Below are positions 23,584 through 36,058 of a DNA stretch of 64,000 bases, one piece after another. Each line of letters begins with the position of its first letter. Positions within the stretch are counted from its first letter, which is position 1. The notes beneath the pieces were generated by a model that had not been told where the DNA came from, did no database searches, and saw nothing but the letters and a program-made list of their open reading frames with translations. This stretch comes from Sycobia sp. Sy_11 (lineage: Eukaryota; Arthropoda; Insecta; Hymenoptera; Epichrysomallidae), in assembly GCA_018907035.1 (NCBI GenBank), contig JACCIC010000048.1:1643001-1707000 (forward strand), read 5' to 3'. The position numbers and the translations under genes are program-made.

Positions 23584-24088
23584 CGGCGCGATTAAAGCGA
23601 TTGATCGAGGTAATACATGAAAGCGCTCGGTGTCCAATGGGATCCTTCCTCGGATCCTCGGATCCTTCGTTCTACAGCCGTTTGACGAGAACGATAGCAT
23701 TTTACGCGGCGAAAGTGGACTTAGTAATGCTGAATAATTGCGACATATACAGCATTCACCTATACTGCCTCGTTTCTCCTTACTTAGTTACTGCTTGTAA
23801 GATTCGCTCACCGCTGTGCACTACATGATGGACCTATCCTTACATTAAACATTCTATTGAGTTTCACACGGATTATTGGCATGCGATAGTTAGTTTAGTC
23901 TGTGATTTTCAAATCTATTACTTGTTAGAGTTATCACAGTGAAAACGGCCATTAATACGCTTCGTAGACACGTCGCCTGTCTTGCGCCTTTAAACCTTCA
24001 CCATCCGAACGATCAAAAAAAAAAAAAAGAGAAAAACATGGTAAAGTGAGTACTTGATTTTTTTCGTCCAGAGGACGAAGGCGGGCGG
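23584..24088 (+). pseudogene. Bel/Pao pol end with most of the integrase deleted (element 1)
   Basis: Only the extreme C-terminus is recognisable. VKTAINTLRRHVACLAPL near 23938-23991 matches the last integrase segment of Bel elements, and FFRPEDEGGRNV at 24057-24091 matches the polyprotein end next to the LTR. RNase H and the integrase core, which need over 2 kb, are missing between 23.6 and 23.94 kb. Confidence 0.65.
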
Positions 24089-24774
24089 AATGTTCGCGGC
24101 ATTGCTCTCCGTATGCCGGAGAGGAAAGAAATTTTACTGAAATAAAACTTTATGTTCTACGTTTCCAAATCCGAGCATACGCTCTTAATAGACGCACTAA
24201 TCCTTCTCCGGTTGTTTGCTCACGTCGAGGAACAAGAAGGACGGCAGATGTGCGCCCGGTCATATACAGCAATATACGCTGTCCCCCCCACTCAGGCAGC
24301 AATTGACCGTGCTCGGTAATTTCGAGTCCGCGCGGACTCTTGGTGCAATCCATCGAAACACTATATTGAGCCCTAAAATGACAGTTTCTATATGAGAGGG
24401 GACGAGATCTTTTAGCATCACTGCGCAGAAGATTCGAGGAGAGTGGCAGTGTATTGCTAGAGCTTCGAAGGGTAACTTGAGAACAGCGGTTTCAAATGTG
24501 CTAAAATTGATAGAATTCTCTCGGCTGTTTGTGCGTAAATTCTTGTTTGGTGGCGTGCGTGCTTTACGTTGAGTGTAATCGAAAGTGTCCTCGTGTAACC
24601 AGCGACGCAGATTCTATAGGGATAGCGACGGGGCAACCTGTGGCGCTATCAGAGATCGCTCTCAGATCTCTGGGATGTTTTGTGGAAAGTTTCTGCCCTC
24701 AGATCGGCAAACCCGACGTTACCGCAGTGTTTTCCGAGACGTCGGAGCTACGGTACGCCTTGTATGTGAAAAAA
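24089..24774 (+). repeat. Putative Bel/Pao 3' LTR (element 1)
   Basis: It starts TGTTCGCGGCATTGCTCTCC directly after a purine-rich ggacgaaggcgggcggaa tract, as an LTR should. The right end is uncertain: the first ACA at the end of a plausible unit is near 24774. No matching 5' LTR was found near 20.9 kb. Confidence 0.45.
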
Positions 24775-25027
24775 CACTTTCCTTCCTTCCTTTCTTAATT
24801 TGTGTCGACGTCAGGCTGGCTATCGAGCGTCACTGAAGTAGAATGGCCATTCTTTCTCCCGTTGGTTGAGGTATTTAGTTATATGTTAGTTTACGCGCGA
24901 TTCATTGATTATTTCAATTGATTATTGTTACTGGTTGTGTGTAGTGTATGTGTGCGTGTAGTGTCATAATGCGCGTTATTCTTAGGTTTTCAAATAAGTG
25001 TGTGAATTGCTAACGTGTGTATATGTG

Positions 25028-25068
<41 letters not shown>

Positions 25069-25473
25069 ATATATATATGTATATATATATATATATATGT
25101 ATATGTCTATATGTATATATGTATGTGTATATATGTGTATATTAAGCTACGTTATATATATGCATATTTTAGGGTTATTGTAATCATTGGTACTTAAAGG
25201 GCTTTTCCCCCACATGAGACTGGGGCTTTTTATGCCGGATAAGTGCCAATTGTGTTTTATTACAATTTATAATTAAAAATATTATTTATTTAGCTAAATT
25301 ATATCGATTTGTATTATTTGCACCTGCCCTCCTTCAATGACCTTCTTTTAACTGTCTTATATTTATATATATACAGTAGAGGTGAGAATTACTACTATTA
25401 TTATTATTTATTATTTATATTGTTATTTATATTTATTCAGGTGTCTTACTTTAGTTGCTTACATATTTAAACA
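24775..25473. other. Right part of the inverted-repeat spacer
   Basis: TG/TA-rich low-complexity sequence with an interrupted (TA)n/(TATG)n tract at 25029-25135. No gene recognised. Confidence 0.5.
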
Positions 25474-25727
25474 ATATATATTAATTTGCCATTAATAATT
25501 AATAATTTCTATTGAATTATTGTTTACCTGTTTATTTAATTAATCATTAAATTACAATTATTGTTGAAATAAAATTTTAATTAGCTATTATTTTTAATTC
25601 ATAAAAAGTTAAATATAGAGATAATTAACATTTTAGGAGAGAAAAGAATAATCCATCAGAATACATGACCAAGAATTGTGTCAAAACCCATCTCCATTCA
25701 TCAGGTAATCGTTATGTTCATACCTGC

Positions 25728-25797
<70 letters not shown>

Positions 25798-26278
25798 CAG
25801 ATCAGCTGTACGACATTTGTCGAGAGGCTGGGTTGACTCTGTTTAGATTTGTGGTTCATTCGTTTAGAAAATCGTAAACACTCGCATGCTGTCTATCAAA
25901 TCCTATACAATGCGATGTTGCCACTACTTTTTACACGATTTTGGAAACAGTGTTCAACGAATGGATAGAATACACCAGCTGCCTGCGCAATGATACGATT
26001 TGCGCGAACGTGGACCGTGATGCCCGTAATACAGTTGTTGACCATATACTCAAATACATGATTATTTTATCTGATCATTACAGTTTTAGTATGATAAAGT
26101 AATTCATCAACACAAGCTATTGTATTAATTAAAACTAATGATTAATTAAATTTTCATTTCATTGAAAATTGAAGATAATACCTTATTAAATATTTATATC
26201 GGTAAAAATTAAAAAATAATTATAAATTATTACAAGTTAATTAAAAAATATCTCAACCCTGAGATATGTATACCTAAG

Positions 26279-26343
<65 letters not shown>

Positions 26344-28183
26344 GTGGATTCATAAATATTTTTATCGGTCTTACAGCTTTTATACAATAAAATATTATAC
26401 TAATAGAATGACAGTCAGACGCTCCTAGTTTAAAATAACCCCCATGAAATTTAAAATACAAATTACTAATCACACATAAAATAAAAAATCAATTCAATTA
26501 AAAATTAAAAATTAAAAATAATACACATAAAGTAATCTATATTCTATGTTAATAAAGGAGAATCTGATTTCCCCCACCAGCTTAAATTTAAATTTACTTT
26601 TCATTTCCGACGTTTTGAACAGTTCCGGCTCATCTTCAAGGACTAAACTGTAATCTAATTTACTTAATTCTAACTTTTTTATTTATTTTTTATTGAATTT
26701 AATTTTTATTTTCTATTTAGTTGTAATTTCTATTTCAGATTGTACGGTGGTGATTATAAATATGGACTGCCCGATACTCATTATATTAGTATATTATATT
26801 ATTGTAGAAAAACTATAAGACCGATAAAAATTTTTATCAATTTACAGTCGAATTCTCTACCTTTTCAGCTGAAGCATTTGCTTCAGATATATGCTAAATA
26901 GTTCTTGATATCAGATATGCTCAATCCACTCGATACAGGTCCATCTTATATATGTGCATATTCAAAATGTGCACTAAATTCACTGAATGAATTATAAACT
27001 CATAAATAAAATGAGTCATAAATAAAATGAATTATAAACTCATAAAATTCAATAAATCAAGAAAAGAAATCAAAATAAAAGTCTTAAGGACATCTGCTCA
27101 TTCAAACAGCACTGAAAATCGTATTGCCAGCAAAGCAGCCAAAGAAGCAGTTCTAATACAGCGTAAAAAATAAAATATAACAACGCCGCAAATATGTTAA
27201 TACTAAAAAGAATGGCACTACATGCGTTAGAAATATATTGTAATAACATATGGATAGAGGAAAAAAAACAATAAAGACAAATTTTTTTCTAACCAAGTTA
27301 AATTTTACTATAATAGTTATTTATTTTAAAAAGTTCTAAATATTCTAAAAAGATATCAAACTCGCCTAGCTATTTTGCTTTTCTTAAAAAATTTACTATA
27401 AATGTATACTTAGTCATTAGTTTTATTTTCTATGTAATTAATAATTGAATAAATTTTTATTATTTATTATATCAAATTTCTAAATCTAAAATTTATGTTC
27501 CTCGAAAAAAGTCCTATTTTCGTAACATAGATGGGGACTACGCTGTGATTTTATCACCAAGCCACGTAGAACCTAAACTTGCTAGTGAATGTATCCTTTT
27601 ATAAAATGTTCTATATCATATTTAATTTTAAATAAATGAAATATACAAATTGGTTTTTAAACGTAGTAATTTTATTATTTATAGTTATTGTATCATTTTC
27701 GTATTGTAATTAAATTTTTGGTCATTCTTACTATTGCAGGTTGAAATTTTAACTGCAATATTTATTGTAAAACTAAGTAAGAAAAAATAATAATGAAAAA
27801 TCAACTACGACACTTAAAATATTAATCCAAAGATCTTATTTAACCTATAATTTAAAAAAATAAAAATAATTAAGCATAAATAAATAAAAAAAATGTTAAA
27901 AACCTATTTTTAAAAAAAATGGTTAACAAATTTAATTAAACGGTAAAAAAGAAATAACAGAGAAAATTTTAACTAAAAGTTAAAACGTAAAACTATGCCC
28001 AGAAACTATTAAATATGAAAAATATTGACATATAAAATATAAACAAATTATGCTCCAATGAGCAAAAACATCCGACTAAGTTTAGGTAATCTGCAGGTAT
28101 CCTCGCTAAAAGGATCGATTCAATTTCAGGTAACATTATATCATATTATGTTGCAAAATTCAGAAGGGTTTTTATATAAGACC

Positions 28184-28249
<66 letters not shown>

Positions 28250-29767
28250 GAACACTGCATCAGACAAATGACACAAGCTTTATTCGAATTTGTTTTTTAA
28301 ATTTTGTAATATAAATCGATAAAAACAATTGAAATTTGTGTTCAAATATTATATAATTTTACTAATTTATTATTTTCCAAAATACGCTTATTTAGAATAA
28401 GTATTTTAAAAATAATTTAATACAATAAATGAAATAATCTATTTTAGATAAATATCAAATAATGATTTAATTATTTTTTTAAATTACATAATTTACATTA
28501 CATAATTTTTTTTAAATTACATAAGAATAGTCTAGAGTGCCATTATATTCCATATAATTAGTATTTTTATATTCTTTACCCGATAGGATCTAGTACGGTT
28601 CTGTCAAATTATAGATTACCATTCCAATTTTAGATTATAAATACAGATTTATAAAATAAAATTGTAAAAAAAATAATACAATAAAAATGTAATTGTAAAG
28701 AAAAAAGTGCACAGCAATCCTGACAAATTCAAATTTATTTAGATAATACGCAAAACTATAAAAATTTAATATTTTTGTTTACTACTTTCCTATTATAGCA
28801 TTGCAATAACAAAACTAATATTTTATACATAAAGCCAATAAAATGAAAATATTGAATTTCTTTATATCTAAAAATTATACGTGTAAAGAATGTCAACTTG
28901 GTTTTCTATAAAATGACGAAGAAAAATTCCTTAGATTACATTCCTGGTACTAAAAAATAATTCCAAATTTAAGTGTAGAAAAAAGAAGTTATAATGGCTG
29001 ATTTATTGCGCAAGAATAGATTAAAAGTAGAATTTCACAGGAATACTAAAAAATTAGAAACAAATCAAAGAATGACCAACAAAAGCTGAAAAAATACTTT
29101 CAACATTTTCAGAACAGAATCGAAAATTAGCGTTATACATTACCTCGTAGACATCCAATAATTTTGAGTAGGCTGAAATCTAGTCACTACGAACTAAAAA
29201 TAATTAAACTATTATGGTTATAAAATAGACAAATCTTAGAATGAAAAATTTCAACATTGTTATAGTAAAATTAAGAAAAAGGTATAAGCTAGGTCCTTTT
29301 ATTTCTGTCTAGTAAATAATAATTTTATTTCAAATGCAAGTTTTAATTACTTTACTGCAAGAAATTAATATTTATAGAATAATAATTTATTATGTTATTT
29401 GTTTAATAAAAAATAATTTAATAGAATACATAAACTAACAGTTTGAAAGAATTATAAAATAATAAAGTCTATTGTGTATTGGATTTTGTCATCCCAAAAA
29501 TTAAGTATAATAATTATTTTTACAATTGTTGACCTTAAACAGACAATTTTGTATATCTAAATTTTCGAAAAAAAAAATTAATTTGAAAATATTATTCGCT
29601 GTTATCTTTATACTTCTTTCAATATTCATAATTAAGAGACCCCATTCTATTCATTAATGAAATAATTAATATCATTTTTTTTGTAACATTCCATAAACCA
29701 AAGTTTCGTATAAAATTGTGTAAATCATTGGCAAACAAGTTTTGATATAAACTCAATATGAAGTTAC
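25474..29767. repeat. Right arm of the 15-kb inverted repeat
   Basis: Reverse complement of 14691-18867, about 120 bp longer mainly because of TA-tract expansion (25733-25793, 26279-26340, 28188-28247). The outer end, read inward, starts GTAACTTCATATTGAG, as on the left, and is bordered outside by a TA run (29768-29781). No gene of its own. Confidence 0.85.
26340..26870 (-). mobile_element. Penelope-like fragment E (right-arm copy of D)
   Basis: Inverted copy of 17572-18070 inside the right arm. The degenerate hammerhead-like core lies at 26607-26643 on the minus strand, with an extra change (GAAAC to AAAAC), so it is more decayed than the left-arm copy. Confidence 0.5.
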
Positions 29768-29857
29768 TATATATATATATTAATCGTTTGCGACCACCAC
29801 GGCCCTTGACATTTTTGAGTAAGTAATTTGGTTAGAAATTAGGAGTATGGAGATTAT

Positions 29858-30240
29858 ATCCCAGATAGCATTGTTCGTAGCTACGACGTTGCAGCGACAT
29901 AGTTTTGGCAACGTGGCTACGAGTTGACGGGAGTAGTGAAAACGTGATTGCTACGTTATTGCAACGTGGAAAATGTCCGCATTGGTGCCAAAACATACGT
30001 AGCTGCTGCCTAAAAATCCCGATACGAAAGCAGTTGCAGCTACGTAGCATAAACGTGATTCGCTCATGAAAAAACTTTTTATGAGCGAATTTGGTGCCGT
30101 AATGTAGACGTTGCAGCTACGTAGTGTAAACATGACTCGCGTATTCAAAAATTTCTGTGAATGAAATTGGTATGATAATTAAGACGTTGCAACTACGTAG
30201 CAAACGTGCATTTGCTGGCTACATAGCTGAAACGTCTGCG
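29858..30240. repeat. Array of ACGTTGCAGCTACGTAG-like repeats (element end)
   Basis: At least six copies or half copies of a gttgcagctacgtag motif lie here, in both orientations (about 29875, 29920, 29950, 29996, 30033, 30110, 30186). The last three are about 77 bp apart and form a tandem repeat with aaacgtga following. Most GC of the neighbourhood is in this block. Its position outside the DUF4806 gene makes it a candidate subterminal repeat region of the DNA transposon, where a transposase or partner protein would bind. The probable edge is at cccagatagca near 29861. Confidence 0.6.
30058..30090. other. Perfect 10-bp hairpin inside the repeat array
   Basis: ATTCGCTCAT and ATGAGCGAAT are inverted copies. 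With a one-base bulge the A-run and T-run between them extend the stem by five pairs. It sits within one 77-bp repeat unit. Confidence 0.7.
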
Positions 30241-31719
30241 ATAAAATATCTGTAAGGTTCTATATAAAATTATTATATGATTCAAATTTTTTGTTTTAGG
30301 AAAAAATAATTACACATTCTTTTAATCACAGTTATTTTATTTGTATTATGCTATTCGTATAACAATAAAAGTATACTCGAACGTGAACATTTATATTTTA
30401 TCAATCATAATATTTTATATTATTTTCAGGTACGTCCTCTTTAACATATTATATAAAACAAAATACTATAATATTATCGCAGATATAAAATTAATTAATT
30501 GATATATTTATACATGTACAACTAGAACGATTCCTGTGAAAGAATTCTGTACAATATTCTTACTAGCATTCTTATGTTTATAGAAAATCCTGTAATATTA
30601 CTATACAAGAATCATTTTACAATCCTCATAATATCGTTCCCATTTCTACAGTATTGCTATAGAAAACTTTAAAAAATCCTATAGAAATTTCTTATAAATA
30701 AGTTTCAATTCAAAGTACCAGTATGAAATATTTTGCACATAATAGTATAATATATAGACAATCGTACAAAGTAAATAACAATATCGTATGAACGTTTGTA
30801 CTTATTTTAAGACCTATAATTTTGCAGAGCAAGTGTGCAAGATGGGAAAAGTAGCGAAATGATCTTTATAAGGTAACTTCATTAATTTTGCAGTTATCCG
30901 CTTTATATTCCAAGAATTAAGATTATCATTATTAACATTATTATAATCACTAATGATATTTATTCCAACAATACTCGATGCACATGGATAGTCATATAAA
31001 TCACCAAGGATTTTCAGTTTTTGACTATCACATAAATTTCTTCAACATTACATTGAATGATATTTAGAACTTTCAGAATATATTTTCTATCTATTAAGGT
31101 ACAGTTATTTTTATCATCAATATAATTTTATTCCAAAAGAATTGAAGTTAGTGCTTTTGTATTATATTCCGATCTTGAAGAACGGAAGTAAGAGTACCTT
31201 CAATAGAATTTTATACACATAACAATATTTTTTAATAAATTCTATAAAATATTATATAAAACAAAATATTATAATAGTGTATCTCATATCAAATATAAAA
31301 TTAGCAAATCTGTATATTCTAATTATGCATATATGATATCAAATAAAAATATAACATTGGCGAGGTTTAATGTTTTTTAGCTACAGAATAAGGTAGGGAA
31401 TTTGAAAAGTATTAATTCCTACTATAAAAAGTATATACAAGCTGTACTTTTTATACATATCAATAATCGCTTTCCCCATCTGCAGCATCGGAGTTAATAT
31501 CATCCATACTGTTTTTAATTTTTTTACGACTTTCACAAGAAACTCTTTGAATGTGAAGTTTAATCTTCTTTTTTCTATAAAAAAAATTTTTAATAATGAT
31601 GATAAATTAAATTTTGAAAATATTTTATTTAAATATACAAAATATTTTCAATATTTAGTTTCATATAGACTATAACACATATAATGTCATACTTTGTGAT
31701 TTTCTATAAAAAACAATCA
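30241..31719. other. AT-rich stretch between repeat array and DUF4806 gene
   Basis: No gene recognised. It would be the 3' flank of the minus-strand gene inside the transposon. Confidence 0.4.
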
Positions 31720-33180
31720 TTATTCAATATTAAATACATACTTATCTTTTTTTCCCACAGTTCTCTGAATCCTTCTGGTCGCTTGTTTTAACCAATCTTT
31801 AGCCGCGGACTCCGCAAAATGTGAAGTAAAATTCGGAAACTTGGTTACGGCAACATTTAATATTATTTCCCAAACTCTATGCTTCTGGAAACTGTTCTTG
31901 TTCCTTACACAACAGAAACTATAATGAACTGCTACTTTATCGGTAAAAATTTCATGTAGCATTTTTCGTACACCTTTGTGACCATCTCTGCCACCAATTG
32001 ATCGAAGAAATCGTCCCTCCATCAGAAAAATAAAATTATTGAAATACCTTTTAAACACTTTAATATTAATGGAATATAATTGTTAAAAAATACCACTTTA
32101 TAATAGGTATCTTTATTTTTCAAATCTTCGTCGAATTTCGTAAATTTAACAACATCGCTAAAGGGAAACATTTTCCTTATCTGCCATAAATCGTGAGGTT
32201 CTTCAGAGGAGGGCAACAACAGGCTGGCTTCTTCATATTTTACTTTAAGCTCTGTCTGATTCCGTAAGATTTCGTGACTCATTTCTATAAAACAGCTATA
32301 TTATAAAAATATAAAAACGACGTTACACATAACCTAAGAAAAAGTACCTCACCAAGATTATATAATAATTTTTCATCTGTAGACATATTTTGTATTTCAC
32401 TTAATGGTATTATCTTAGATTTCTCAAAATATGACTTTTTATTCCCGAGATCTGTAAATATATGCGAATATTATAAAATATAAAAATATTAAAATTATAT
32501 GTATCTATATGATTATGCTGATGTACTTATAATTTTTATATTTTAATTATGAATCAAGGAATTTTAATCACTTGCTTCGTGCATACATTAATAATCCAAA
32601 ATAACGTAAATTAAAACACCAGAAACTAATTTAGAAATTTAAAATTTTTTATAATTCTCATAATTTTTTAACACAAAGTATTTTCTTTAAAATGGATTGT
32701 AATATGAAATGCACTTGCAATATACGATATTTTTTCAAATAATTATTTTTGAAACAATTTAAAAGTTTTAAAAGTTTTTAATGTTTGCCTAAAATATTTC
32801 AGCACAAACCTTTTTAGAATTCATATAACAATATTTTTGATTGCAAATAAGTATATTTAATAATCCTTTGATTAACTATTTTTTTAAGTATCTTATAACT
32901 GCATTAAGTATTAAAAATAAATATTTACACTCATGAAAAATATTTAAAAGCAAAATGAATCAGTTTTCGAAATCCCCCTGCCTTATACTCCAGAATAACT
33001 TATTTGGTTACCAGAGGTACATACCTAATTGTTTCTTCTGTAACATAGCCAATGCATTCTTCGATTCTATTCCTGAATTGAAATAAATATTTCCATCTTT
33101 TGGATAGGATGATATACGATCCTCGAGGAGTTCTGCACATTTTTGCATCGCTAATGCATATGTTTCTGTGAAATAAAAAT

Positions 33181-33249
<69 letters not shown>

Positions 33250-34938
33250 TGAGTGAATATATTTAGATCAATTGGAATTTTTATATAATAGCGTCTGAAG
33301 TTATTAATTTTATAATAGTAACTGCTCTAATTTCTACTCGTATACAACATTTTACATACATATTGGATTTCTTTAAAGTCTTCAAATATAAAATACAAAT
33401 TAAGTTTCAGCTAATAGTTATGGAGACGTGCAAAAATCGGAATTTTTGATTTCAAATAAAAAATGAACCAAAATACACAAGTGACGATAATTAAAAGGTA
33501 TACCTGCACTTTCAAAAATTTCTGATAGTTCGAATAGTGTCCAGTTTTCCCTTGGCTTTTCTTTCTTTATAACAGCTGGAACGGCACGTTTCTGGTCCGT
33601 GTAAGGATGATAATAACAGTACTTCCTATCATCTGTCATCCATGATGCTGGTATTATTTATATGGAGTCATTTACTACAAATTTTACTATCAACCAATTT
33701 TCCGAGTTATTTGTAAAGTCTGCATTAGTGTTCAGAAAAATATTTTTAATGTAAATAATAACATTCTATTTATATAAATTTTCATTACATTTTTAAAGAT
33801 TTGAGTGAAATACTTTTATTATTATTTCAATGTGTGCTAGTATGAATATAAAAAGCATTTCTATATTTTAAGGTAAGAAGGTATAGTTATATTGCTTTAT
33901 TCTTTGTGTTATTTTAGTGCTTAAAATGCAAGATCTTTAAATTATCCAAATCTTTAAATACATTATTTATAAAGAATTGAAAAATGAAGTTTATGGAATT
34001 CAGTATGATTGTACTATAATTTAAAAAAAATTGATATTTTAATGCCAACTTACTAAAACTTTCATTTATAGTTGATTCTGCAATGGGTAAGTCATCTATC
34101 TCCTTACTTTCTAAATTGGAATTGTACAATTCTTCTTGATTGCATATATTGCTACATTGATCTGCATGACTCTTGTTAGCTTGAGTGTGTGAAAAATCTA
34201 AATAATATATTTGTGAAAGTTAAGTTTTGTAGCATTTATTATCAAATCATTAATTTGTTTCGAAATATAAGATATTCATACACAATCTACATATAAAAAT
34301 CACGAATAAGAAATATATCGAAATGAATGTAATTTTACATTTTTTATCGTAATATATTATGTCTTTTACCAAAAATATTGTCTAGAGGAGTTAGTGGAAA
34401 ATTCTTGATTTTTATCTTATCATTTTCAGTTATTTCATTTTCATCTGAACTGCTGATCTTTATTTTGTGTCTATTACTACGCTTATTTTTATCATTCTTT
34501 TGAGCGAACATCTCTTCTACATCAGAACTATAGCGTGCTATGTCTAATTTTTCTAGAGCTGTAGTGTAAGTTTCTAAATGGAGGAAAATGTCCAACGTCA
34601 ATTATACAAGAATTTTTATGAAATAAAATTACAAGAGTTTGTAAGAGATTTGAAAAAAAATTACATAAAGTACGTCAAATGCACATAACGTTTTCATGTT
34701 CCGTGAAACTATTTGTATATTTGTCCTCGTGCTTTTACGTACCTGCTTCTGCAAATATTCGGCTTACACCACAAGTATGCCAGTTTTCCTCTGGCGAAAT
34801 TTTTTTTGATATGGCCATTTGAATTTTAACATTGGATTCGAATGGTGGCCACAGGCACAAGGTTTTGTTCTCAAGAAACCATATACTCGGTATAGCTTCT
34901 ATTGTTTCTTCACGTGAAAATTGTGCTATTAACCACAT
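31720..34938 (-). CDS. Spliced DUF4806-type protein of the DNA transposon
   Basis: Eight exons can be read: 34938-34743 (start MWLIAQF), 34573-34370, 34197-34054, 33647-33504, 33165-33025, 32451-32353, 32284 to about 32097, and 32047-31720. The first six introns have GT...AG ends, and all interrupt the codon after base one. The protein would be about 480 residues. Exon 8 has the conserved core FLRSIGGRDGHKGVRKML and ends KDWLKQATRRIQR, which I recall as the pattern of the insect DUF4806 domain. The N-terminal module (W...LCLWPP...ENWHTCG...AEAG) recurs in exon 4 (YCYYHPY...ENWTLFEL...ESAG). The exon 7/8 junction does not keep frame: a 49-base gap with a mismatch. So either the intron is misread or there is a frameshift. 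The function of the family is unknown. It starts about 300 bp from the divergent transposase exon. A 68-bp GT tract lies in intron 4. Confidence 0.65.
33181..33248. repeat. (GT)n microsatellite in an intron
   Basis: Pure GT run of about 68 bp, within intron 4 of the DUF4806-type gene. Confidence 0.95.
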
Positions 34939-35239
34939 CTTATTTATTAAACTTATAATTAAGATTGACTAAAGGTTATAGATTAGTCTTAATATACGCT
35001 CATCGAATTGCAGAACTAATGTGATCTTTCTATATCTTTGCTATATTGCAGATCTTCCTTTGTTTGAACGCTTTTCACCATACGTCCACACCCTATTCGC
35101 TCTCTTTCTGTCTCGCGCTCTGTCTCGTTTACGGCGACGATATATAGTTTATTTATTCTACAATGCGCCTTTGACACTCTATACTCATTGTTGACGTGAA
35201 GTTTATGCACGGTAGACTATAGACACGGTTAGTAGTTCA
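34939..35239. promoter_or_regulatory. Putative bidirectional promoter of the transposon
   Basis: This 300-bp gap separates the ATG of the minus-strand DUF4806-type gene (34938) from the first possible ATG of the plus-strand transposase (35240). It includes a CT/GC-richer stretch (35085-35135) and a TATATAG at 35141-35147. A shared promoter is inferred from the head-to-head spacing only. Confidence 0.4.
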
Positions 35240-35290
35240 ATGTTGGCTCTTTCACCGAATACTTTTTCAATTATTATTCTTAAAGCTGTG
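35240..35290 (+). CDS. Possible first coding exon of the transposase
   Basis: ATG at 35240 opens 17 codons (MLALSPNTFS...) up to GTG|GTAAGT, a strong 5' splice site at 35291. The acceptor tgtttcag ends at 36058. Joining them keeps the frame into ATGCCTCAG of the main exon. If translation instead starts at 36059, this piece is 5' UTR. Confidence 0.4.
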
Positions 35291-36058
35291 GTAAGTGATA
35301 TAAATTTTTTTCTATTTTGAGATTTTGAAGCCATTGTGGTATGTATTCTAACTAGATACTAATTTTTGTTTTAAGATTTAATGCTATAATGTGTGAACAG
35401 ATCTATTAAACATGTAGCTTAATATATAATGCTAAAAGGAACAAAAGCCTATTTTCCAGGAATCAGTCAGCGTATTCTAAAAATATTTTTTGTTTTTATT
35501 TACTGGCGTTTATCATTATCATTATCCAATGATTCATTTAAATTCATATTATTTTTAATAATTACTATTTATTTTATTATTTTTTAATTTATTAAAATTA
35601 GTTTGAGCAATGTGAAAAATAATTCTAAATTTTAAAAAGTAACATAAAAACTTAGATAAAAGAAAGTAATTTAGACGCTAATTTTTTTATAGGCTCATAT
35701 ATATGCAATACGTAAAGAGTTCTTTCTTAAAGAGAAAATATAATATAATCTGAATTTTTAGAAAAACGTTTATTTCTTTGTAAGCACGTGAAAAAAAGTT
35801 ACCGTGACTGCCTGTGTAATATTAGTACGATTTGTCTCTTCCAAATGTATCACTTTTATATTTTTTTTTCAATAAATACAAAACAAATGTTGTATAGATT
35901 ATACTTTATTTTTGTATACATATTGCACATAAATACTTCACATAAATTTAGGGTATGTAGAGATTATTATCGAATTGTAATGTTCACACTTTGTATAAAG
36001 TTGATACATTTTTCACGTATTTATAAAACAGAAACAATATGCAATAAATATGTTTCAG

